From Linanthus parryae (lineage: Eukaryota; Streptophyta; Magnoliopsida; Ericales; Polemoniaceae), in contig JALGPY010000004.1 of the NCBI GenBank assembly GCA_023055425.1, positions 63,821,718 through 63,885,717 of the forward strand: 64,000 bases of DNA. The letters run 5' to 3'. The notes under the pieces are model-generated. The model was given only the letters and a program-made list of their open reading frames with translations. It did no database searches and had not been told where the DNA came from. The position numbers and the translations under genes were made by a program. This document shows positions 10,718-21,829 of the stretch, in pieces. The number at the start of each line of letters is the position of its first letter. The stretch's first letter is position 1.

Positions 10718-11965
10718 TGCCACACTTCAGTTCGACTTCTGAGATTCAAGATCTATGGGAAGAAAGATGAACAGTTTCAGGTATCAATTTCAGAAATTAG
10801 AGGTTGGAAATTGTTTGCATTATTAAGAATTTCAAAACCCTACATCCAAGGTCTTTATCATTGGAGGATTAAGCCGAAATTGAGTTCAAAGATTGGAGCT
10901 TCTTCACAAGTTTTCAACAGATAATATGTCATGGGTCTGCAGATCCAACACAGTTCAAAGCGTACATCGGTATGTTAAACAAAATTAAACAAGGCCAACC
11001 TTGTTTTGATGAAGTTTGCTTGGCTGCACACAGTCGAAGAAGACGATTGACAAGAGTGAACTGGTGATTGATTATTTGGATCTGCTCTCGAAGACTTCCG
11101 GGTATCATTCACTTTGGGAGAAAGAAGTGATGATTTGCAAAAATGGAGGGTACAGAGTATTTATCCAAAAACAATGAAGGGTTGCGTCCTTTCAGTAGTC
11201 GAATCGCAACCGTCACCGTCGAATCGCGCAATCACAGGACAAGCTGACGTCACGCCTAAAATCCTAAAGGCCAGACGACACGACTCTAGGGGTTTTAGGT
11301 CATAATGGCACGCACGGGGGCTGAATTCACTCATGTTTGAATTGGTGCGTGGCGGCGACGCGTATGTTGGTTTCCGCGCATGGAAGTCTATACAGCTATG
11401 AGCCTTCACGCGCAGAAAGGGGGCTAATGTAGATAGTGCTTTCTGAGCTAGCATATCTTGGCCACGTGGCAACCATCGAGCACACCATATTGTGCTCCAC
11501 ACACACTGGATCGCCAGCCGCGCTGATCCATGTGGGGGCTGCGAGACAGAGCCCTCGCATACCACTGCACGGGACTTGTAGGGACTTGGTGGTTTGGAGG
11601 CTAGAGTAAGTCCTGTCGCGTGCGCGCCAAGCCCGCACGCGACCTTTAGTAACTTCTTTTGAGAGATTTATGGCACGAGCTCCATAAAACCGGTCAATCC
11701 GGTCAAACCCGGTCAACCTCATAACGGTTCCGGTATTCGCGCATAACGTGCTGTAACGGTCCCTATATAGGCGGACGAACGTGCCGTTGTGGTTAAGCTA
11801 ATTAAGCCGCCATTGATGGGCGCATTAACCACACTACAACGGTCACATTCTCTTTATATATAGGACGTTAACCTTTCCATACAAAGGAGAACACACTAGC
11901 CGTACGCGGAAGCTCTGCCAAACCTCTGTCTCTCTCTCAGACATTACTACTACCTTACTCTCTCC
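10718..11965 (+). repeat. Partial 3' LTR of the Tat element
   Basis: The stretch runs from a TG after the purine run to the junction with a copia fragment. It has no gene, but its right part looks like a retroelement promoter, with a TATATATA box followed by leader-like pyrimidine-rich sequence. No terminal CA or second copy is available to fix the ends, so the limits are inferred. Confidence 0.5.
11855..11862 (+). promoter_or_regulatory. TATA box in the Tat LTR
   Basis: TATATATA follows a GC-richer upstream region and precedes AGGACGTTAACC, then a CT-rich leader. This is the expected U3/R arrangement for LTR-driven + strand transcription. Confidence 0.5.
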
Positions 11966-12898
11966 CTACACACAACCCAACTCTTCCTGTGCTATCTCTG
12001 ATCCTCTACATGCGGTGTACACGGAGGTCTCCCCGCCGGAATCCCTTGTGCACACCTTGCAAAGTCCATCAAACTCTGATGAAAATAACTCCAAACCATT
12101 GTCCATGCACAACCTCTTCACCTTCTTTCCAACCTGATTCTCTACTAAGGTCTTCCACTCCTTGAATTTTTCGAAGGCTTCACTCTTGTGCTTCATCGTG
12201 AATATCCAAGTCATCCTTGAGTTGTCTTCTATGATACTCAGAAAATACCTATACCCGCCAATCACCTCAACTCGAGATGGACCCCAGCAATCTAAATGGA
12301 TGTAATCAGGACTACCGTTCATTCTATGAACCGCCTTAGGGAACTCTCCATACACGTAGTGCTCACAAAAAAATAGGATCTTGGACGTGTGCCTAGTGAG
12401 ATAGCCTTTCTTGTAAAGTTCATGCATTCCACCTTCACTCATATGACCGAGCCTGATACGCCATAGCTTGGTTTGATCAGTTTCCTTAATTTCGGCCGAG
12501 ACAACTCTGACAGACCTTGTGATCGCCGAAACCTATAGAATGTACAAATTCCAATGCTTAAATCCCTTGAGTAACACATCAAGACCATTGTATATGCAAA
12601 TCCTCCACCTTCACCCTTGAGGCTAAACCCCTTGCTTTCGAGTAGACTCAAAGAAATTAGATTGTATGTGAAAAATGGTACTTGTCTAACCCCCTTTAAT
12701 GTCCATGTCTTCCCATCATACATCTTGAATCTAATGAAACATTTTCCTATGACCTTGCAAACAACTACGTTCATATGAAGGGATCCTCCATCTGCGCATT
12801 TATGGCTTGAAGTTAGGTCCGTGTTAGAAAAGATGTGATAGGAAGCCATAGAGTCAAGAAACCATGCATCGAGTTGATACGCGAAACCATCCGCCAAT
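11966..12898 (-). pseudogene. Ty1/copia protease, GAG-pre-integrase and integrase start, decayed
   Basis: The minus strand encodes a copia protease region, AWFLDSMASYHI, in which the usual D-S/T-G active site reads DSM, then a GAG-pre-integrase segment. The integrase core follows, with HLDCWGPSRVEVIGGYRYF and the DNGLELFSSEF second-Asp region, and ends in shifted sequence near 11,970. Two frames are needed (12,915-12,439 and 12,442-11,966). It is the 3' half of a copia element whose gag lies at 20,351-21,150, interrupted by the old Athila element. RT and RNase H are missing to the left. Confidence 0.8.
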
Positions 12899-14329
12899 TG
12901 ACACATTCCAACCACAAGTGTATGGCTGTCAGTGTAGTAATAATCGTAAAAGTCCGGATTGTCAAACCCAAAGGACTTGCTGTGAATTTCTTAGTACTAT
13001 TAACTTTGTGTGGGAAACAAACTAAGAACTGAAATAACAAACTAAATTACTAAATTGAGTTTACTTATAAGAGACAAGTATCACCATTTCACTTGGATCA
13101 CTAGGCATTCAGCTCTAACGAATTACGTTTTGAAACACAAATGACAAATTAATTGCCAAAGGAGCAGGGATCTTTACTGAATTCACTAGCATATCTATGA
13201 ACGCAAATTGCTTTTAGTAACTCATGAATCAGCGACACGCATTACGAATGTCTATTCTACTCAAAGTTCTCAGTCAATGGTTGATTCTATAACGTGTGAC
13301 TTAGTGTTTAATTCCACTATCCGGGTTGTTGCATTCCCAAACATATTACCTAAGATCATCCTATTGCAACATATCACAATAGCATGATCGAATAAACACA
13401 TGAATTAAGCATAGAAAAACATTCATCATCTATTAAGTTCAATCAAACATGAATCAAATCTATGACACGACAAAACGGCTTCAAACCCAAGCTACCATTG
13501 AGAAATCATGATAGCAAAGTTAGCTACTACGATACATGATCAACGATAAGAATTTTACGATGATCATGAACAAAAACAGCGAAAAGAAAGAGAAGAGAGA
13601 TCAAAAGATGGAATCCTCGCTCTCACGATGAGCTCCAAGCTCCAATTCGTATCTAGCTCCATCTTCAACTTGTCACTCCTATAAAAATATGACCTATGGT
13701 TTCTTATATACGTTTCGTACAAGTCCTGGTCACTTTAGGAATGCATACAAGTCCATAATAATTGGTCGTCCTCTGCAGGGTCTTCGTGCGAAGAGTAATC
13801 GTGAGAAAAAAATAAGCATTTGTGCGAAGAATCTTCTCACTTTGCGCCTGCAAGCACGTATGCGAAAACCTTTTGAGCTGCTGAAAATTTGGCTAAGGCA
13901 TCTTCTTCATGCGAAAACCATTTTTGTTCGTGTGAAGACAACAAAGGCACCTCATGGATTCCCTTAGTTTCTTTTTTCGTGCGAAAACGAATTCGCTTCG
14001 TGCCAAGAGGTCTTGTTCCATGCACTTTTTCTTTTTCTTCTTCTTGATTCTCTTAGTTTCCGAAGCCTATTTCTTCCCTCCAATTGATCCCTGCATGCCT
14101 AATTCATGCAAATCACAGCACAAACGCTACCGCGAAGATAAAATGTGATAAAATGCAACAAATCATACGTAAATCTTTGCAAGAAACGCCCGAACTGTAC
14201 AATTGAGCTCAAAAACTCATAAACTCTCATTCTTTCACATCTTGGCTTGAATCTCATCACTTTTCACCAAAACAAAAACAAATAGCAATGTATCATATAT
14301 GAAAGATAACTCTTACTAAGGAGTTATCA
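12899..14329 (-). repeat. 3' LTR of the old Athila element
   Basis: It begins TGACACATTCCAACC and ends GGAGTTATCA on the + strand, paired with the copy at 18,878-20,350. Both share the CCACAAGT-TATGGCTGTCAGTG segment, a long AT-rich middle and an array of TTCGTGCGAA dyads near the right end. A purine-rich tract (minus strand GTGTTGGGGTATT) adjoins its right edge. Confidence 0.85.
13785..14005. repeat. Array of TCTTCGTGCGAAGA-like dyads, left LTR
   Basis: At least seven near-palindromes related to TCTTCG-TG-CGAAGA lie in about 220 bp, for example GTCTTCGTGCGAAGAG, TTTGTGCGAAGAA, CTTCATGCGAAAAC and TTTTCGTGCGAAAAC. Spacers of 10-35 bp differ from one another. The same array is in the right LTR. 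Confidence 0.75.
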
Positions 14330-15837
14330 AATACCCCAACACTTGCCATTTGCGCGTCGCGAGCAAAGTCTCATCTACTGCGTTTAACTCTCTACTAGTG
14401 GACAAGACACAAATGACTCTACACGATTCACGACACTACAATGCAGCAAGATGATGCAAATGCAATTTTAGACTCGATATTAACACAACACTTCAAATTA
14501 TTTATTTTTGTAAGATTAGGTAATCTCCCTCTCATCAAACGAAATCACCATACTCTTACTCGTCCTTTTTGAAATTCCTTAACACATAGCAAGAATTTGA
14601 AACAAAATTTGATTCAATGTATCAGCTGACTAAGGCGTCCCATTTCCTCCACATTTTCAAACCAATACACGGGCACGCCCTGAACTTCATTGGGTCCAAT
14701 TTCGATCAAACTCCAAATAGCCTTTTTTCGTCGAATCATATGAGGTTCTTAGACCCTCTTAGCCTTGATTGCGTTTAAATTCAAATTGTCCCTGTGAAGG
14801 GAGTCACAACTCCTGTGGAATAAGGCTTGACTCTAGTTTTCCTCCTTAATCTCCATTTGGATGGAATCCCAATTTTCCGCGTGAACGGAAGCACATTAGA
14901 TTGTTCTATTTTTTTCACTTTATTTTTTTTCGTTTCTTTTTCATTTTCAGATATCTTTGTTTTTTGACCGTGCAGTAGAATTAGAAAGCGTGGCCTTTTT
15001 TGGTTAACTCTTGCGACCACCGTAAGGGATGGTGATGTATGCCCCCCCCCCCAACTAAACTTAGGCCAAGGCAACCGTACCACATAAGACCAACTCTACA
15101 CAAAGATCCACCCCATATCAACAAGAGACTGAAAGTTTTCACTTGAAAACAGAATATTCAGCTACAACAAAACTCAATCTAATCAGCACGTAACTATAGG
15201 AAGCCTAGGTATGCCCTCACGTGTCATTTTTCAAAAACTACCATGAATTCCCGTGACATTCCTTCGTGAAACCTCTAGACAGAATGCTAAGAAAAAAGAT
15301 TTTTTTCCTACTACGGCACTTACTATTCTCAAGGACTCAACCAAACAACTTACTTTAGTTTCAACATCATCAATTTCCCTAAAGTCAATTTTTCTATTTT
15401 CTACTTTTTATAAATTTTCAGATTTTCTCATCTTTTTTTTGTACTTTTCATAATATCCTAACCCTCTATGCAAGGCTTTGACGAGATTTTTTTTTGACGC
15501 TACACAAATTGAATTTTTGGTGGGTAGACTCAATTATATAAAAATTCAAACAATATGTATTCTACTCTACACAATACTAGGATATAAGAAATACATGACA
15601 GAAACCACTAAATCTCAACACAATACGATCTAAACACATTCTACATGTAACTGGCTATGCAAAACACTACTGATTAGAAAACAGATAAACCACGCCCACA
15701 CCGCAAGCTTCGTTGTCCTTAACGAATTTAGAGATCCTGCATACTAATCAACAATCAAATGCGTAGGCCAGTGGATGAGATGGAGCTGACATACTGAAAT
15801 AAAATAAACACATAATTCTACAAGAGGAAAGAAATAC
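14330..15837 (-). other. Long 3' untranslated region of the old Athila element
   Basis: No protein frame is supported. The region contains blocks clearly alike to 28,360-29,310 of the younger element: GAGGTT-TTAGACCCTCTTAGCC, TCACAACTCCTGTG-AATA-GGCTTGACT, ACCACC-TAAGGGATGGTG-TGTA and CTTAGGCCAA...GTACCACATAA. These blocks occur in the same order and spacing. It also has a run of C at about 15,043-15,053. The role is not known. Confidence 0.7.
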
Positions 15838-16060
15838 TCACAACCGCCTCACGGGTGGGGACGAAATCGCGCAAAGCAATCCCCAAGCCACATCGCGAGC
15901 TGCAATGCGCTTCCATATGGTCAGTGTGTTCTCGCACACCGGGTTCAACTGCTCTTCTCCTGCTAGAATATGTGTATGAAGAATACCCAACTCACAAATG
16001 TGAGTCCCTATGAAGGTCATGCGTGCCATGGCAGGCCAGGGTAGAGTCTCCTGTTACTTA
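15838..16060 (-). pseudogene. Remnant of the Athila post-pol ORF
   Basis: A 63-codon minus-strand frame (RMTFIGTHICELGILHTHI..., ENTLTIWKRIA) sits where the post-pol ORF of Athila elements lies. It resembles the end of the 'putative plant transposon protein' domain region. The rest of the ORF is lost. The assignment is by position and faint resemblance. Confidence 0.45.
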
Positions 16061-16185
16061 CTCATGTATGTCACTAGGAAACATCATTAGTCTCTCTCTG
16101 TCTCATCTCTCCACAAATATATTAAAAACACAATACCACTGTATTAAAAAAAACACTCCCTAAATTAACGCAGAAAATACGCTGG

Positions 16186-16198
16186 GTTGCCTCCCAAC
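16186..16198. promoter_or_regulatory. Conserved post-pol hairpin, old Athila element
   Basis: GTTG-CCTCC-CAAC forms a short stem with a 5-nt loop, embedded in GGGTTGCCTCCCAACAAGC. The same hairpin, with a perfect 5-bp stem, is at 32,192-32,206 in the younger element. Both sit just past the end of pol. Confidence 0.6.
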
Positions 16199-16289
16199 AA
16201 GCACCTTGTAATTTAAGGTCGACGACCCAAACCAGTTACCTTATATATGTTAAGGAGGTCTAGCACGATGTGCCTCCTCCTTAAATTTA

Positions 16290-16830
16290 TTTCCTTTGAT
16301 CTTGAGCACCACATCCTATGCAGTCACCATACTTGGCTTCTTCTATGATTCGGGTGGATTAGGCTGCAAAACTATACACAAACCAGGAGTAGGATCCACT
16401 CGATTTTCTATAAATTTGATCATTTCCAATTTATTCTACCGCTTGCCCGGATGGAATGCCTTGAACACATATGACGAATCTAGAGAATTAATAGTAAGCT
16501 CTTCAGTCTCTAAATCCACATTACCACGCATTGTCTTCAAAAGCGACCTTCCAAAGATGAGTGGAACATCGCGATCCTCCTTGATGTCCACTATCACAAA
16601 GTCAGCTGGAAAGAAAAATGCACCCACTTTAACAAGAAAATTCTCATCCCTCCAATCGCAGTCACAATAGAATTGTCTGATAGTTGCAGACCATTTTAAC
16701 AAGAGTTGGCGCACCAATGTCCAATCTCAGAAACAAGGAAAATGGCATGAGATTGATACTCGCGCCCAAATCACAGAGCCCGTGTGTGCTATATCCTCCC
16801 CAAGAGTGCAGACTAAATTAAAACTGTTAT
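16290..16830 (-). pseudogene. Athila protease remnant
   Basis: The minus strand near 16,745-16,785 reads ALCDLGASINLMP, the Athila aspartic protease active-site motif. A frame at 16,717-16,436 holds the C-terminal part (FPADFVIVDIKEDRDVPLIFGRSLL). The two parts are in different frames, so the gene is broken. Its product would cleave Gag-Pol. Sequence beyond 16,290 leads directly into post-pol sequence. Confidence 0.75.
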
Positions 16831-17147
16831 GATCTCTCATCTTGGGAATGTCTCACTGTATTGCTATGCTACACGTCTCAGTTAACTTCACCGTGGCATA
16901 GGGATCTACGCTCTTCTTCCCCATAGAATCTCTTTCAAAAACTTCTTGTACTTGGGTATCTAAGCAAGTTCTTACACAAGAGGGACGTTGATGTGAATTT
17001 GCTTGAATATATCCATGAATCTCCCATAGTGCTCATCATCATTCCTATTTAGTGCCATCAGATATGGCTTTCGTGGCTCATAATTAGCCGGATTTAGAGT
17101 TTTATTGGGCTCTTCTTTCTTTTCAACTGTGTCCTTTGATTAGAGAC

Positions 17148-18477
17148 TCATGGCAGTCTCGTGAACTTTCTCACCCAATCTGTTTTTTGTGGATTTAGTA
17201 GCCGCAGCTCGCACATGGCTAGGATATCCTGAGTATTAGTACCACTGCAAGTAGTAATTTCCTTAAGTTGTTCAGTAGGAATAATCGAATTAGCAGGAAG
17301 CATGCCCGGTGGAAATTTAGTAATCTGAGAATCAATATGACCAAGTTGCGTCTCATGGCTCCGCACCATTGCTTCCTTGATAGATTATTTTCCTTCCATC
17401 CTATCAAGCTTCTCGTTCATCTTCTGGTGATGAGCTACGATTTTAGCCAATGTACTATGCATGTATGAACTCTGATGTTGCTGTTGTTCCTGACTCTGAG
17501 CCTAATATGGAAATTGGATTGCCGAGCATACCATTTAGGCTGCCTACGATTGTTGGACTAATACCCCCGCACTTGTAGCTATCTAGGAGGTCCCATATAG
17601 TTCACATCTTCAATGCCACAATCATAGCCCTGGTTTTCATCTACGAGCTGCTGACCCATAGACTTCATTTGTTCATTTTTATTCATGCGGTTAAAAGCTG
17701 TGGTCATCATTGCCATATGTTGCTCCATTGACGCCATATTCGTTACAATAGCTGCATCCCCACTGAATTTTATTGAACTACGAGTGACAGACCTCATTGT
17801 CTATTGTTTAGCTATTCTATTCCCCAGATCTTCAGCTCGTTGTTTCCCATGCCCATAAAATTGCCTCCAGCTAGCATATCAAACTCATTCGCTGTTTCCA
17901 TGTCTAACACATCATAAAAGTAATGGAAGATCTTGTACCACTGTTCTCCATGATTAGAGCATCTGCATTGAATTTGGTTGAGTTTCCTCCACATATCTCC
18001 CAAATAATTAGCCACTTTTCTGTGTGAATGTCATTAAATTAGCCATTAGTTGAGCAACTTTGGATGGTGGAAGATCCTTTATCAGAAATTATTTACAACA
18101 CTCCTCCCATGTCGTGATTGAACCTGCTAGATGTTCCATGAGCCATGTCTTGGCCGCTCCCGATAAAGAGAATGGAAAAATTACCATCTTCACTATTTCA
18201 TCTGGAACTCCCTGATCGTGTAACGTCGAGGTGATTTGCTCGAAGTTATGAAAGTGAGCATTTGGATCATCCCCTTGAGCTCCAGTAAACATGCACTCAT
18301 CACGCACCATATTTATAATATGTTGGCGCAATTCGAAGAGCTGCATTAATAGTTGGTCGCACAATGGAAGGCATGTAATAATCCACCAAAGGTCGCTCCT
18401 CCTGCGAGACATTGATCTTATTCATTTAGGCCTCTTGATTGCCTCTGTTTCCCCCATTAGGTAAGATTGGTGGGTTT
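17148..18477 (-). pseudogene. Athila gag remnant
   Basis: Several minus-strand frames together give a retrotransposon Gag: DPNAHFHNFEQITSTLHDQGVP, FPFSLSGAAKTWLMEHLAGSITTWEECC (18,412-18,089), then FHYFYDVLDMETANEFDMLAGGNF (18,015-17,812) and a region with MEQHMAMMTTAFNRMN (17,797-17,579). Frameshifts and stops separate them. Gag would form the particle. Comparison with the open gag at 36,440-37,669 (same order of motifs) supports the call. Confidence 0.8.
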
Positions 18478-18853
18478 GGGTCTATCGGAGGTTAGAAACT
18501 GTTGCATAGTAGCTACTTGATCTTTGAGATGCTCAGTTTCCCTCAAAGCATTGGCCACTCTGGCCTCAGCTCCGAATCTAGCAGCCTCTTCACTTCCACA
18601 ACCTTGCGGATTCTTTCCAACTCAGCTCCCTGTTCGTCATCCATAAGAGTTGTTAGCCTCTTGTCTCTATGCTCGGTACACATAATTGTCTATGGATCTT
18701 CTAATTGTGGGTACAATGGCTCGTTTTGAGAACATGCCGTGCACCAAGAGAATCACCAGAAAACACAAGTAGCACTAAAATGGATGTCAATAAAGAATAT
18801 AAACAGAAAAGTAAAATCCATGAAGTTGACAATTCTAATCAATTCAACCAAAG

Positions 18854-18871
18854 TCCCCAGCAACGGCGCCA
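18854..18871 (-). other. Primer binding site of the old Athila element
   Basis: The minus strand reads TGGCGCCGTTGCTGGGGA seven bases inside the 5' LTR end. This is the standard Athila primer site, usually assigned to tRNA-Asp. Confidence 0.85.
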
Positions 18872-18877
18872 AAAACT

Positions 18878-20350
18878 TGACATGTTTCAACCACAAGTCT
18901 ATGGCTGTCAGTGCAGTAATAATCGAAAAAGTCCGGATTATCGAAACCAAAGGATTTGTTGCGAATTGCTTAGTACTATTAACTTTATGTGGTCAAGCAA
19001 TTGAGGTTGTTTATTAAACTAAGAACTCAAACAACAAACTAAATTACTAAATTGAGTTTACTTATTAGAGACAAGTATCATGATTTCTCTTGGATCCCTA
19101 GGCATTCACCGCTAACGAATTATGTTTTGAAACACATGTGACGAATTAATTGCCAAAAGAGCAAGGATATTTACTTCTTTCACTAGCGAAACCTATGTCT
19201 ATGAACGCATATTGCTGTCACTAACTCACGAATTGGCATCATGCATTACGAATGTCTAATCTACTCAAAGTTATGAGTCAATGGTTGATTTCTCTAACCT
19301 GCGACTAAGTGTTTAATTCAAAATTATACTATCTGGGTAATTTGCTGCTTTCAGTGACATAATACCTATGTTCATCCTACAGCAACGTCTCACAATAGCA
19401 TGATAGAATAGACACATGAATAAAGCATAGCAAAAAATTAATCATCTAATAAGTTCAATCAAACATGAATCAAATCCATAATCTGACAAAGCGACTTTAA
19501 ATCCTTTCTACCATTGAGAAATCTCAATAATTAACTTAGATACTGTGATACATGATAAACGATAACAAGTTTACGATGATCATAAAGAAAAACACCAAAA
19601 AGAAACAGAAGAGAGATCAAACGATGGAATCCTCGCTCTCACGATGAACTCCAAGCTCCAATTCGCCTATAGCTCCGTCTTCAAATTTTCTCTCCTCAGA
19701 AAAACGACATAGGGTTTTATTATATACTTTTCCTAAAATTCCCGGACAATTTAGGAATGCATATAAGAAGTTTGCATAAAAATTGGCCGTCCTCTGCAAG
19801 ATCTTCGCGCGAAGGTAACGACTCTTCGTGCGAAGAGTGTTCGTGCGAACAAAATCAGCCTTCATGCGAAGAATCTTCCCACTTTGCGCGTGCAAACATG
19901 TATGCGACGACCTTTTGAGATGATGAAAATTTGGCTAAGGCATCTTCTTTGTGCGAGCACCATTTATGTTTGTGCGAAGACCACCCATGCACCTCCTAGA
20001 TTCCCTTAGTCGTTGTCTTCGTTTGAAAAGGACTTCTCTTCGTGCAGTTCCTGCACTTTTTCTTCTTGTTCTTGATTCTTTTAGTTTCCAAACCTCGTTT
20101 CATCTCTGTAAATGATCCCTTCATGCGTAATTCCTGTAAATCGAAACACAAACACTACTGCGAGTATCAAATGTATGCAACAAATCATAAGTAAATCCTT
20201 GCAAGAAACCTCCGGACTGTTCACGTAAGCTCAAAAACTATAAAACTCTCATTCTTTCACATTTTGACTTGAACCTCATCACTTTGCACCAAAACGCAAA
20301 CGAATAACATGTATCATGTACGAAAGATAACTCTTACTAAGGAGTTATCA
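18878..20350 (-). repeat. 5' LTR of the old Athila element
   Basis: It begins TGACATGTTTCAACC beside the primer site and ends GGAGTTATCA. It pairs with 12,899-14,329 but differs at many sites and by several indels, which fits an old insertion. It has its own dyad array near the right end. Confidence 0.85.
19798..20050. repeat. Array of TCTTCGTGCGAAGA-like dyads, right LTR
   Basis: About nine related near-palindromes are seen, including ATCTTCGCGCGAAGG, CTCTTCGTGCGAAGAG, GTTCGTGCGAAC and CTTCATGCGAAGAA. Copy number and exact sequence differ from the left LTR. Confidence 0.75.
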
Positions 20351-21150
20351 CCCGTCGAATGAAATCGTGCTCGAACGAATTAATTTTCTCTACCACGGCT
20401 GTAGATTTGTTTTGTCTCTGAAGACCTCGTTTCGGACAACCTCTCTTCCGGTGCCCCTTTTCCCTGCACCTAGCACATATATCCTTGGGCAACTTAGAAC
20501 CAGAAAACTCATTTTTCTTGTTCTTCTTACCCTTCTTGCTTCTCATGGTCTCCAACAATCTGGAAGCATATATGGTCCTATATGCCTGTGCATGTTCCCT
20601 TGTGGCACAATTCCCTAGCCTGCAGTGACTATCTGACCTCCTCTAGGGTTATGATATCCATATTCACGATGAAGGACTGCACGAAGTTCACGTATTACGG
20701 AGGTATAAAGACCAACAAAAATAGTGTGGCATCCTCATCATTAACTTTCTCGTCAATTTTTAAGCAAATCAAGAAGAATTGCGTTTAATTGATCAAGGTG
20801 ATCCTTGAGAGCCGTACCTTCGAGCAGCGGCAGGATGATCAACGGTTTCTTAAGCATCAACTTGACGGTGAGTAACTTCTTCATGTAGAGACTCTTCAAC
20901 TTGAGCCATAGAGCAGTCGTCGTTTTCTTATCCGCGACCTCGGTGATCACATCATCCAATAAGCACAACAAGATTGTCGAGTGTGCATTCTCCTCCATAA
21001 CCTATACTCCGGTGATGCAAAGTCAATGTCTCCCTTGTCGGTGGCCAAAGGAGTCCAGATGCCTTGCGGATTCAATAAGGCGCACATCTTGATCTTCCAA
21101 AAACTGAAGCTGTTCCCCCTCGAAAACCTATCAATCTTCATAATCAATCC
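20351..21150 (-). pseudogene. Ty1/copia gag, decayed
   Basis: Minus-strand frames give a copia Gag: NSFSFWKIKMCALLNPQGIW (near 21,100), EENAHSTILLCLLDDVITEVADKKTTTALWLKLKSLYM (20,998-20,870), LKDHLDQLNAILLDLL, then a zinc knuckle CARCREKGHRKRGC (20,558-20,337 frame). At least two frame changes break it. Its continuation, the copia protease, lies at 12,898 beyond the Athila insertion. If one copy of a 5-bp duplication is discounted, the copia frame runs straight across the insertion point, which supports one original element. Confidence 0.8.
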
Positions 21151-21184
21151 CTATATCGTTCTTGGTGGAATAATCACGACCTAA

Positions 21185-21196
21185 GCTCTGAAACTA
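21185..21196 (-). other. Copia primer binding site, degenerate
   Basis: The minus strand reads TAGTTTCAGAGC, close to the initiator-Met site TGGTATCAGAGC typical of copia elements, and lies just upstream of gag. Confidence 0.6.
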
Positions 21197-21611
21197 GTTT
21201 TTTATAACACTCACGCCTCACAAATGATGAAAGAAACGATAAAACACCAAGTATACGTGGTTCGCTAGCTCAAATCGACCTAACTATGTCCACGGCAAAG
21301 AGAGACCTTTATTAATCATGTGAAGTGAGCCTAATACAATGCATAAACATCCTAGACACTCAAGGGACCTTTATAGTGCTTCGAACCGACCTAGGACCTT
21401 CCAAAATGCCAAACCCGTGACCAGGTCGTGCGACTTCAAGCCCTCAAGGTCGTGCAACATCTGGAAAATCCGGATGCTGCAGCCTTCTGTCCTCCTTATT
21501 CCTTTGCTCTTACAGTGGTGATACAAGATCTTTCTGTAAGCTCTTTTGGCGCTATTCTGAATGTTAGATTTTTTATATTTTCTGAGACGAGTCACATCTT
21601 GTGTGTAACAT
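21197..21611 (-). repeat. Probable 5' LTR of the copia element
   Basis: The segment between the primer site and a minus-strand TGTTACACAC near 21,611 has the size and place of a copia LTR. Its partner LTR is not in the window, so ends are uncertain. Confidence 0.4.
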
Positions 21612-21829
21612 AGTTGGGGCTGCGTTGTGTTCTCTTTTAAGGGTGATGGACTGTGTCGTATTTAAGTGCATGGCATATATACTGTAGGGACTATAGTGCA
21701 ACTATAACATGTTGCCGTAGGCGAAATTAGGGCTTACATAATTAGATCTCGGTAATCCTATCTAAACGCTGCACAGAGGGAAATTGCAAACACAAAGTTC
21801 GTCGTAGCCATAGAGCCATACACATCTTT

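Larger units (their letters stand above)
1..11965 (+). mobile_element. Ty3/gypsy LTR retrotransposon, Tat lineage, 5' end outside the window
   Basis: Ordered + strand remnants of RT, RNase H, a second archaeal-type RNase H, and integrase run from about 700 to 4070. They are followed by a repeat array, a purine-rich tract and a promoter-like LTR segment ending near 11,965. A second, archaeal-type RNase H behind the ordinary one marks the Tat (Retand/Ogre) group, and antisense extra ORFs between integrase and the 3' LTR are known in that group. 5' LTR, gag and protease are not in the window. The 3' LTR seems cut where a copia fragment begins. Lineage is well supported; outer boundaries are inferred. 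Confidence 0.8.
12899..20350 (-). mobile_element. Old Athila-type Ty3/gypsy element, internally deleted, inserted in copia
   Basis: Two diverged LTRs (12,899-14,329 and 18,878-20,350) flank gag and protease remnants, a post-pol ORF remnant and long untranslated sequence, all on the minus strand. The primer binding site matches the TGGCGCCGTTGC-type site of Athila elements. RT, RNase H and nearly all integrase are absent: sequence passes from protease (near 16,300) to the region that follows integrase in the younger Athila element. It cannot transpose alone. Many differences between the LTRs show it is much older than the element at 26,785-39,584. Confidence 0.8.

Noticed and set aside
6303..11965. 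A single 5.6-kb Tat LTR starting right after the purine run at 6,283
   Set aside because: No TG start follows the run and a better purine run lies at 10,688; it remains possible but unsupported.
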